A DNA stretch of 64,000 nucleotides, taken from contig NC_134455.1 in the NCBI RefSeq assembly GCF_047948215.1, positions 309,336,147 to 309,400,146 of the forward strand, in the 5' to 3' direction. This stretch comes from Lycorma delicatula. Its lineage: Eukaryota > Arthropoda > Insecta > Hemiptera > Fulgoridae. The notes under the pieces are model-generated. The model saw nothing but the letters and a program-made list of their open reading frames with translations, searched no databases and had not been told where the DNA came from. Each line of letters begins with the position of its first letter. The stretch's first letter is position 1. Of this stretch, positions 38,462 through 48,489 are shown piece after piece. A program made the position numbers and the translations under genes.

Positions 38462-40750
38462 CGATTATGTAACAGCCTTTACTAGATTTTATTATAGTTA
38501 TTTATTTATTGTAAATTTTTTAAATAAATAATATGTATTAGAAGAGGTAGAACGAAATAAATATTTTTGATGGCGGGATTCAATCAATATTCCAATACAC
38601 CAGAAATTATTAATATTTTTATTGAAAAAAAATTATATATTTATTTTTAAAACTGGCATGTACAACCTAGAATTTTATATTTGCGAATGTATGAAATTAT
38701 ATATTTATATTACAACACATGTAAAATTACAAAAAAAGAGTTTAAACACTTTATTCACGAAAATCGGTGGGTAAATTTTGGAGTTACAATATTATTAAAC
38801 GTCCGATCATATGCTTTTATTTTCGATAATTGCATATTTATGCACTGAATTTCTGTTAAGTTTATTTGTTTGATATTATTATACCAAAGTTTCATCTGTG
38901 TGAATATACAAACAAACATTGTTTATATGTACAGAATTGATTGTATATACCTAGACGATTTTCAAACATGTTTACTCTTTTCACGATAATGTAATAGATA
39001 ATCATTTACTACAAAAAAGATCATAATATTAAAATGATCAAAATGAAATAATTTGGATTTTTTTTCATGTATTATTAAACGACACGAAAAGTTTAGTTAA
39101 TTAAAACTATACTGCAAGAAGTTTATCAGAAATGGTACTAATTTATAGGATACCGGATAAAATATGAACCTATTTTCAATGAAGACCAACTCCTTGGAAA
39201 TATTTCTCATAATAACCCTAACTCATCTCATATAATACATAACAAAGTACAGAGTATTACGATGGGATAATGAACGTAATCCGATTTTTCCAATTAAAAA
39301 TATCTTAAAGCGATTTTGCTTGTAGCCCCATCTCATCTTGCACTTCTTCAAAGAAAATATTTTGTTAAAATCTCTTCTTAAAATATTATTAAAGAAGTCC
39401 AAGATATCTAACTGAAATAATAAGCCAGCCTTGGATGTCTGTTAATCACTTCAACGTTCTTTTCGAAACTGAGATAAAAATATCAGAATCTTTTTATTTA
39501 TTTATAATAATGACTTTTCCTTACAGGCTACTTATGATTAAATTTTACTGATTTGTTTTTATTAAGAGTTTAAATTGGTACTTTTGATATGCTCCCGGTT
39601 CAGTACAATAACTTTGAAAGAAAAGATTTCTTCTCTTTATAAAAACTCTTGTAATTTTAATACACTTTTTTATTTAGGAATATTGATTCAAATATTCACT
39701 CTTCTAAATCCTTAAAATCATAGAGAGCTTTTAATGAATGACAATGTTTTTAGTATCATGTAGAGTTCTCTTTTTCATTTTTGAATCTACAGAAAACTGT
39801 CAGTTCTTTCATATTATTTGTGAATTATGGGTTTTTATATATTGTCTACGTAAAAACGAATTAATGGAGATATTTAATTAAAAACAAATATAATGTTTTT
39901 TTAATAACAAGAGATAAATATTAAAAGTTAAAGAACACAACTGCCAAAAAAAAAAAAAACTGCTGACGAACATTGTTATTTAATATAGAATAATTACTAA
40001 TATGGGATAGTTAAAGGGCGTGCGGATGACAATTTTGTATATAGTATAACGTTTTATTCAAATTTGCTTAATTTATTTAAACACACACACACACACACAC
40101 ACACACTTATATATATATATACGTACATGATTAGACTCGGTCCCGAGCCACGGGACGTAAAGGCTCCAGTGTTAGATAAACCTAAAGATGTCGCTTGGAG
40201 CTATTAGTGGAATAGAATCTGATCACTGAAAATCAATAAAAGCCAAGAAAAAAAGAACTAGATTTTTAGTCTATTGTAATTTATAAAAACTTATGATTTC
40301 AAACCTGATTGTAATATTAGATTATATACATATAATTTAATTATTTAGGTATTTGTACTCCTCATTAAATATGTTTAGCAAAAATAATAAATAAATATCC
40401 TATTCAGATTTATGATAATTATACAATGAACAGATAGATAACTACCGGTATGTTTGCTATTCCATGTATAGCGAAAAATAGCTCCTTCAACATTGCTCTG
40501 GAAGGATGTGAAGAAATTGTAGAGAATCCTTGATCGGAGCAGCATTACGATGTGCAAAGTTAAAATAAAATGAAAAGTGATTAAAAAAAATAGTTTTCTG
40601 AAGTAACATTGGTGCCTCTGTGCGAAGATATTAAGTAAATAAAAATGATATACAACAAAATCACAATTTTAAAGAGGCTAAATATTTAAATACGTGTTTA
40701 AATAAACGATAAATGAGTATACAAAAAATCCTGGTTCACCTAATTAGTAC
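37310..40750. other. AT-rich noncoding, several microsatellites
   Basis: No gene supported. Simple repeats at 38427-38462 ((TA)n then (GA)n) and 40080-40125 ((CA)n then (TA)n). A GC-richer segment at 40130-40175 (GACTCGGTCCCGAGCCACGG, with CGGTCCCGAGCC dyad) adjoins the latter and is probably a worn repeat. The minus frame at 40375-40557 has no motif. Confidence 0.4.
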
Positions 40751-40751
40751 T

Positions 40752-41079
40752 AGTGTTCAAAAAGTGTGACCTACCGGGTTGATTTGGTGGTGAACGCGTC
40801 TTCCCAAATCAGCTGATTTGGAAGTCGAGAGTTCCAGTGTTCAAGTCTTAGTAAGGGCGATTACTTTTATTCGGATTTTAATACAAGAGCGTGTATACCG
40901 GTGTTCTTTGGTGGTTGGGTTTCAATTAACCATACGTCTCAGGAATGGTCGAACTTAGAATGTACAAGACTACGCTTCATTTACACTCGTACATATCATC
41001 CTCATTCATCCTCTGAAGTAATACCTGAACGATAATTCCCGGAGGCTAAACAGGAAAAAGAAAAAGTGTTTAAAAAGTG
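40752..41079 (+). repeat. Full-length SINE with target duplication
   Basis: Same family as 42474-42774. The pol III A-box region CCGGGTTGATTTGGTGGTG, the palindromic AAATCAGCTGATTT, the B-box TGTTCAAGTCTTAG, then GTATACCGGTGTTC, TTTGGTGGTTGGGTTTCAAT, TCTCAGGAATGGTCGAAC, CATCCTCATTCATCCTCTG and an A/G-rich tail GGAAAAAGAAAA. The SINE body spans about 40767-41064. It is flanked by AGTGTTCAAAAAGTG (40752-40766) and AGTGTTTAAAAAGTG (41065-41079), a 15-bp target-site duplication with one mismatch. Confidence 0.92.
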
Positions 41080-41104
41080 ACACAACCGTATGCTGAATGT
41101 TTCC

Positions 41105-41985
41105 TTCTTTTGCTGCCGGTTTAATTAAGAAAAAATGAGTTACACAATGCAGCAGAGAATATTTATTGTCTCCCAATATATTAGATGTGCCAGTTATGCC
41201 CAGACCCAGAATGCCTTCATACAAAAGTATAGCGTGGATGTACCAAACAAGTCTTCCATCACGCGGCTGTACCATAAGTTCCAAGAGACAGGGTATGTGG
41301 CAAGTACACCTGACGTGGTCGACCGAAAGTGCTAACACCATAAAAGTTGATCGACGTGCAAGCTTTATATTCTGTTAGTCCCAAGAAGTCTGAGCAATGC
41401 CTATCTAGCCATTCTGGCCTCTCCGTTGATAGTGCCCACACGGCATTGCGCAAGTGTTTAAAGATACATCCGTAAGAATTCGTGTTGTTCACTAGTTGTT
41501 ACCTGCATATACTGGAAAACTTGTAGCTTTTTGTCACTGGTTCATGTCATCTGTAACGCCAGATGGGGAAGAACCTGATGATTGGTTTTGGTCTGACTAG
41601 GCATCGTTCCACCTCGTGAATGCACAGAATTCACACATTTGGTGTACGGAAAATCCACATTAGCTGCACAAGTCTCCTCTGCACGGACAAAAAGTGGGTG
41701 TTTGGTCACCCACTTGTTTGGGTGTAGGCGAAATACCATGACAATCTTTCATGGCACATTGAACAGTGAGCGCTATATACAGATGGTGCAACAATTAGTA
41801 AATACTATACCACCAGACCGACTAGAGTACAAGTGGTTTCAGCAGGACAACGAAACAACAATGGACAACGAAGTAGGCGTGGCAGCGAATTGCTGTCTAG
41901 ACAAAGTAAATTTTAATTTATCGATGTCATATATATTTTTAATAGTTGACGGCGTGCGCCTACCCATTTTAGTAAATATATGACA
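41105..41985 (+). mobile_element. DDE transposon relic with DUF4817-like start
   Basis: The first 66-codon frame (41135-41335) reads as the helix-turn-helix start found in insect transposases (DUF4817-like): MSYTMQQRIFIVSQYIR, then KYSVDVPNKSSITRLYHKFQ. Over frameshifts follow GLSVDSAHTALRKCLK (41430), 'HWFMSSVTPDGEEPDDWFWSD' territory (41540), NAQNSHIWCTENPH (41620), then FHGTLNSERYIQMVQQLVNT and the second catalytic region YKWFQQDNET (41750-41860). This is the mariner-related order. Stops, at least three frame changes and loss of the 3' part make it non-functional. Terminal repeats were not identified. The SINE at 40767 lies just upstream. Confidence 0.85.
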
Positions 41986-41989
41986 AGTG

Positions 41990-42380
41990 AGCGGTTGGTA
42001 CACGTAAGCCGGTGGTGTATGGCACCGCGCTTAGTCCGATTACGCTGTTAGGTAAGCTCTAAGATCAATTTAGGACACTGGTCGTTAAACAGTTTCGAGG
42101 GTCAGTAGCCGTTTATGGCAGAGACATTCGTTCTTATGCTTTAGGCCGACCGAATGGGGTAGGGGCGGGAGAAATGCCAAACAAACCAATCTCTTATCTT
42201 TAAATGTTTCAAAACGGCTGCCAAAAACTTAAAATTGCAATTATTATGTCGATGCTCAATTATAGAAAATGAATGAGATTTTTGTTTGTAAGTTGTTATT
42301 ATTACATGTGAGCATACTTTGGTAAACTAAGGTTTTAACATAATTGTTTAAAGGAAGAGTTTTTGTATAAAGTCTTCGTT
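41990..42380. other. Repeat-like noncoding sequence
   Basis: GC-richer sequence without coding signal, e.g. GGTGTATGGCACCGCGC (42012) and AATGGGGTAGGGGCGGG (42155). It sits between two mobile elements and is probably part of an unrecognised repeat. Confidence 0.35.
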
Positions 42381-42384
42381 GTTA

Positions 42385-43022
42385 GAGGAAGGCTCGAGGA
42401 TCGCGCTTCCGTGAATCGGTTAATTTAATAGTTGAGGTGGTAAGTTATGGTAGGGTAGGTGGTCGTGATTGAACCCACCGGGTTGGTCTAGTGGTGAACG
42501 CGTCTTCCCAAATCAGCTGATTTGGAAACCGAGAGTTCCAGCGTTCAAGTCCTAGTAAAGCCAGTTATTTTTACATGGATTTGAATGCTAAATCGTGGAT
42601 ACCGGTGTTCTTTGGTGGTTGGGTTTCAATTAACCACACATCTCAGGATTGGTCGAACTGAGAATGTACAAGACCACACTTCATTTACACTCATACATAT
42701 CATCCTCATTCATCCTCTGAAGTATTATCTATAAACGGTAGTTACCGGAGGCTAAATAGAAAAAAGAAAGTAAAGGTGGTCGTGATTGAAAGAGGCCATA
42801 CGAAGGCGATAATAAGTTTTATATAAACACTAATGGAAATGTCTGCGGAGGCATTTGCAAATGTGGCATCCTGACAGAGGCCAAACTGATGACTACGATG
42901 TGTTATCATGTTTAGAGGGTCTAAAAGACGGCCTCCAGTAAGTCCATCCGGGCTAGGAACAGAGGGAGTATTGTGGTGATCGGAATCGTCACAAGGCGGG
43001 TGTCTTCTCCTACGGGGGTAAA
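42385..43022 (+). repeat. Dispersed repeat split by a SINE
   Basis: Left part 42385-42473 and right part 42791-43022 together align with 32555-32850. The break lies in the phrase GGTGGTCGTG, which is uninterrupted in the copy at 32643. About 60 bases at 42860-42920 (GTGGCATCCTGACAGAGGCC and following) are absent in the other copy. The end, CACAAGGCGGGTGTCTTCTC, is shared. Confidence 0.88.
42474..42774 (+). repeat. Full-length SINE, nested insertion
   Basis: A ~300-bp tRNA-derived SINE. A box TTGGTCTAGTGGTGAACGC (about 42485-42503), AAATCAGCTGATTT core, B box GCGTTCAAGTCC (about 42541-42552), family body as in 40767, and an A/G-rich tail GAAAAAAGAAAGTAAA. The 16-bp sequence GGTGGTCGTGATTGAA occurs at 42458-42473 and again, identically, at 42775-42790. 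It is therefore a perfect target-site duplication, and this is the youngest-looking insertion in the window. Mobilisation would have been by a LINE reverse transcriptase in trans. Confidence 0.96.
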
Positions 43023-43029
43023 AATAGTA

Positions 43030-45330
43030 ATTTTTGGAATTTATAATTCTTCATAGCTCGCAGTTTTTAAAATATTACCCAGATTTGTTCTGTGTAAGAT
43101 TTATGTTTTCATAATGCAGCTCCTTTTACCAATTTCAAGCATGCCAAAAAATTATGTAATTGAGGATCGCTTAAAAATTCAGTAACATATCAATAAAAAA
43201 ATACTGCAATAGATCATACTGTTGAATTCTGATAATAAAAAAGTATTAAAAGTATTAAAAAGTATTCTGAGTGAAATAGATAAAACTGATCAATCTTACT
43301 TGCTTTTAATTTCAGGCAAAGGAAACTTTAAAGAGGTTTCGGTACTATTTTGATAATTAGCTTTTCACTGAGTTTTCGAAGTTGTTAAGTCTTTTACACT
43401 AATATTATATATTGTGGAATTAAGATACTATCGTCATTATTGAAGTACTTTTCTTATACCTAAAAATAAAGCTTCAATAAGATCAGTAAGTTAATAAACC
43501 TTAATTCCTATTCAAAAATATTTCTAAGACAACTACTGAGGATAAATATGTGTACTTTATGTGTTCATAATTAATTTACTCTTCCAGTTTTTAAAGCTAT
43601 GAAATTCATTTTTCATTTTTACATTTTCCAGTAGATAGAAACAGCACGCTTCCTTCATTAATTTTTTAAGCTTGGAGGTAAACGTAGGTTCGAAAATTAC
43701 TGGATATTCCTGTATATTTTCAATCTCTTTTTGAGATATCTAAGAAATTCCTATATAATTATTTTTAATAACGTGAAAAATAAAATCAATAAGTCTCTCT
43801 CATGTTTTCATACCAGGTCGTTCCGATTTGATTAATTTTCTAGAATCTAGTAATTCCAAAAAATATCTGCTGTTATTGACTATGGAGGTTATATTGTTGT
43901 TATGAATACATACTTTTCCAAAAGCATTCTACAGAATGGATTTACGATATTTTATTAAATTTGGATAAAACAGCAATTTATTTAACCTTTTCTTTATTAA
44001 CTTGCAGGCAGAGAAAAGTATATAAATATCCAAAATATAAAATCATATTACTGTGTAAATAAGCCTGATTTTCCACATTCGGATCTGGGACTATTACTGG
44101 TTTAATGTTTGTTATTAAATATTCCAGCTGCCTAAAATTTTCAGAAGATTAAATATTTTTCGGGAAGTCGACGATGTAAGTTATTGTAATCTACGTAGGA
44201 GTTAAACGATGGATTTTAATTACAATTTAAACAATATAAGCTTAAGCATGTTAACAAAAAAAAATTCTATATAATATTTGATATAAATTTTTAAAAGTTT
44301 TCTTAATATGGAAATAGAAAATTAGGCTTAATAATTAGATTTTTTTTAAATTTCATCAGTAAGAACGTACGACAGTATTTATTCAAGTCATTTATCTGTA
44401 GTATTCTTGAATATGAAGAGAAAGTTTGGAATTCTTATCATTATGGTACTACTTTTATTATATTATGATACTACTGAACTGGTTCAAAATCATGAGTAAA
44501 TTCCTTCGATGTACGTATTTTAAACAATCTTGTCCGCCGGGATTTCCCACCGGAATTAAGAGGTTGTTTGACTTGAATTCAGTAAAGGTCAGAAATATAA
44601 AGTCTCTTTCTTACATTTCATATCTTTCATGTTATCTTTAATAATAAGATTTTATTCCATTTATCTTCTTTTACATCTAAAATTTATTTCTCTTCAACGG
44701 TGGAACGTTATGATTTTAAATTGTTCATTTGCTAGTTAGTTTAATTAATAATTTGTTAGTTTTTTGTTTTGTATGTTTAATGCTGTACCTAAATTGCTTA
44801 ATTAGTATTCTAAAGGTAAAGATTTATTTTTCAGTATTTACCAATTAAAACTGAAATGTTTTCAACTTCAACCTAATATCTGTTGATTTCTATGGTGTTC
44901 TGTATCTGAATATGGAGAAGTATCTTGTTATAACAGTATATCGAATAACTTATACAAAACGGTTTCTTCTTATTATTTTAAAATTTCTTCTGTTCCATTC
45001 GTTTTCTTTTAAAAATTACTCGTATATGATTTCTATTTGCGTGAAAGGTTTTTATATTCTTTATTTATTAATATTATTTTTATTGAGTTAGTGTTACTCA
45101 GTTTTGTTTAATGCTGTGTTAAGTTTTCTTACAGATGTAATACTTTCCCTCCTGCTCTGAGCTTCCAAATATATATATATATATATATATATAAATAAGT
45201 ATGTTCCTTGCAGTTTGGATTTTTTTAATGATTTTTAAAACATGAAAACAGTGAGCAGGATTCAAGGATTACATTATTGGAAACGTGTTTAAAAATTATT
45301 TGTAAACACAATTAACAGGGAATTTTCGTA
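43030..45330. other. AT-rich noncoding sequence
   Basis: No supported gene. A (TA)n tract lies at 45168-45193. The plus frame at 44426-44641 has no motif. Confidence 0.4.
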
Positions 45331-45338
45331 GATTTATA

Positions 45339-46715
45339 CAATGCGTTCGGAAAGTCGGTGTACAGTATCATTTAGAATTATGTGGTGAATTCTGTTCTTT
45401 CGGCGTTAGGTTGGTTGCCCTGTGGGTTTCTTTGTCCTTGCTCAGTAATAAACTAAGTCGTCAGTTGTTAAATGTGATTGAATGTGCTATGTTTCATTTC
45501 GTGTTGTTTCGTTTATCGTTTATCGGAATAAAATAGAGGAGAGAAACTTAACGGTTCTTTCGCTAGAGGAACGCATTTTCTCGTTGAACACGCCTTTCGT
45601 GAAGATGACAATTATACAGATTTAGTGAAACAAAAGTTTTCTCAAACATTTTGGTAAAGTTTCCAAATACTTTTATTTCTCACCGCAATGCAGTTCGAAA
45701 TCTTATCGAAAAATTTCGGGCAGCAGGCATTGATGAATGTGACCACCTAAACTAAACTAATAGAAGCTACTAAATATTTCGGATGCTATGGCCTAAACTC
45801 CATCAAAGTCAATAAATAAGTTAACACAACAGCAAGATATCGGACTTAGTACTGTACATAAAGCTGGAAACAAAGAACTGAAACTTTTACCCTACAAAGT
45901 AATGCGTGTTCAAGAAATTAAACCTACAGATCACGCAAAAAAATAAAATTATTGTCACTGGTTTAAACGTTTTATCGACCAAAATTCAACAGTTATCTTC
46001 GACATTATATTTTTTACAGATGAAGCATAATTTCATCTGGGAGGAGATATTCGTTTACAAAATACACGACTGTGGTCGACAACTAATCCCCAAGAATTTC
46101 ACGAGCAATCTTTACACGAAGCAAAAATTTGAGTCTGGGTCGGTGGGAGTAGAACGCCGATACGGGTCCAATCTTTTTTCGAAATACAGTTAATAGTGAT
46201 CGTTATTGTGCTGTTTTACAAACTTCATTAGTCAGTTAACAGAAGTGGAAATCAACGGTAAAATGTACGGTCGGTTCCAACAAGTTGGCGCCACAGCGCA
46301 TATAGCTAACAGGTCAATGACTTTTTACGAAATGTCTTTGATGAACGAATCTTTTCGAGGGGTTTGTGGCCTCCACGATCGCTCGATCTGACTCCTTCAG
46401 ATTTCTTTGTATGGGAGACAGCGAAACAAGCATGCATCGCAACAGACTTCGCACAGTTGACGAACTAAAAACGGCATACGTACGAGACATTCCAGTACAT
46501 CAGCTGGTTGAAGTGTTTGAAAACAGAATGAAACTTGTTCAATGTTGTATTGTTGTTGGAGAAGGTCATTTTTAACACCTTTTATAGACTATTCTAGTTA
46601 TTGTAATATTCATTTCTATTAAATTATGAAATAAAAAACAAACTAATAATTAAGAAAGTTTCGACGTTACACTTCCATAATTCCAGTGCACAGCAACTTT
46701 TCGAACGCTCTGTGG
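45339..46715 (+). mobile_element. Mariner-like transposon relic (copy B)
   Basis: Both ends are visible: CAATGCGTTCGGAAAGTCGGTGT-type sequence at 45339 beside a TA, and its inverse ending at about 46714 (reverse complement begins CACAGAGCGTTCGAAAAGTT). Length is about 1.38 kb, normal for the group. Pieces of transposase in several frames: a start with TVLSLEER-like and VEHAFREDDNYTDLVKQKFS (45560-45650); GRFQQVGATAHIANRSMTF at 46270-46320, where the usual aspartate of 'FQQDGATAH' is valine; and PPRSLDLTPSDFFVWETAKQ (46355-46430), which keeps the later aspartates. Stops and frameshifts abound. Same family as 825-1960 in opposite orientation. Confidence 0.92.
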
Positions 46716-46891
46716 TAAAAAATACAGAGAATTCTGGATCTGTAGTAACTTTTTTTTTAGCGATGAGTTTTGATATGCTGTTTTTTTTGGAAGGTAGAGG
46801 AAAATTCAGCTGATAATAAACTACTTGTAAATGATCGATAAAAAACGGAAAATTTCGGCATATCTTCGCCAAAACCACCGTCAGTTCAAAA

Positions 46892-46903
46892 GTTTATATA
46901 AAC

Positions 46904-46957
<54 letters not shown>

Positions 46958-46971
46958 GTTTATATAAATTT
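46892..46971. repeat. Long palindrome with (TA)n core
   Basis: Arms TTTATATAAACCTTTATA and TATAAAGGTTTATATAAA are complementary around a (TA)n core, a possible hairpin of about 78 bases. A further (TA)n tract follows at 46983-47008. Confidence 0.88.
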
Positions 46972-47029
46972 AATATATAACTTAATATATATATATATAT
47001 ATATATATTTCTCTTTCTTGTGAACCCGA

Positions 47030-47500
47030 AAACTGCCGTAATTTAGCACTGCACCAATCACTTTCAAACTGATACATAAATTATAACGACCTAAAATCTC
47101 GGTCGAGTTCGTTAATACGGAAAATCAGACCATGGGGGTGGAAATGAGAGAGCTATTTAGAAAAAAACAAAATATCGCTAAAACAATAACGTTTTTATTA
47201 AGTAAAATATCGCATTCGTTTAAAGTTCCTACTATTCTTTGGATAAGAGCCTAAAACTTATTTAAGTAAAGTTTTTTGACATCACCAACCATTGGCCTAG
47301 GGGTGGAAAAAATCGGGTTTCGAAGACGAAAATATCATACCTCCCTTAACAGGCAAAGTATCGAATCGGTTTAAAGTGGTGGTTAATCCTCTTAAAATTA
47401 CCTAAAACTTTGTCTGAAACAATTTTTAATATGATCAACCGTTACGGCAAGGGATGAACAAAATGTTGCTGGAATTGTAAGAAGAAGTTGCTGGCTTGTC
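47030..47500. repeat. Degenerate ~130-bp direct repeats
   Basis: Phrases recur at about 130-base spacing. AAAATATCGCTAAAACAATAACG...GTAAAATATCGCATTCGTTTAAAGT (47170-47227) corresponds to AAAATATCATACCTCCCTTAAC...CAAAGTATCGAATCGGTTTAAAGT (47329-47383), each followed by 'CCTAAAACTT' and then 'ATC-ACC--T-GGC--GGG-TG'. No coding frame. Class unknown. Confidence 0.6.
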
Positions 47501-47509
47501 GTATGCTAA

Positions 47510-48480
47510 ATATGTGAAACTTTTTTCACATGCATCCATTGTTGTATTGAGTAAATTTTAAGTTTTTCTTAACTGTAAGGTGGATTTCTTTTTTATCCCC
47601 TACTTAGTACCGGTAAAATCTACCTTCGCCTTCCCGCGTGCTGAAAGGGATTTTTTTTATTTTTCATAGCGTCTTTTAAAACTCGATATTATTCTTTTAA
47701 GTTTACTTCATTTCATTTTTTTTTTTAAACACGGATAGGTAAAAAGAAAGCTAAATATATAAAAAAATACAATTTCAATGAAATGAAAAGGCAAAAATCC
47801 AGCGTCTTTATAAAAGTTAGAAAAATAATGAACATATACGATAGAAAGAGATCGTTAATTAACATTAAAGTGTCGAAAGTCAACTAAGGCTGTATGAATT
47901 ACAGAAATATGCTTCAATTATTATTTTATTTTTTGTTTTCCATCAATTTTGTTATTATTCTTATTGAAATATTTTCACAAAACCGATTGAAAGCAGATTC
48001 TCTCGTGAACCAACTTCTCTACATCCATTGATCGGTTTTGCTGGTAGTAGTATAACAGAAATATTAATGTGATCCTTATTTATTTAAAATAAATAAATAA
48101 ATAATCTCTGTGAATCTGACTAGGATTTTATATTGGATTACTTTTGTAATCCGATATGTTCATATAATATGTAGCTTTCTTAAGGAATTCCTTTAACAAA
48201 ACTGATAAGCTTTGCAAAAATTCAATTTCTATTTCTCCGGTTTTAGGGACTGTTGATGAAAAACATAATTTATTTGATTTTCGATGACCGCTTATCGATT
48301 GGATTATTTAATTTACAAGATTTTACTTAACTACAAGTTATTTCGAAGACATTCTGTGCAGTGAATGTACGATGATAATATATATATTATTATATATTCT
48401 ACCCTACAAAAGGGCATTTGTATATGTGTCTGTGTGTATGCGTGTCCTTCTTCCTTAGATTAGCACCGGAATCTCTGAAA
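47510..48480. other. AT-rich noncoding sequence
   Basis: No supported gene. A phrase with ACCGATTGAAAGCAGATTC and TCTACATCCATTGATCGGTT at 47983-48035 resembles 3' ends of dispersed repeats, and a TA/GT-rich tract lies at 48376-48445. Confidence 0.35.
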
Positions 48481-48489
48481 CCTCGGTTT

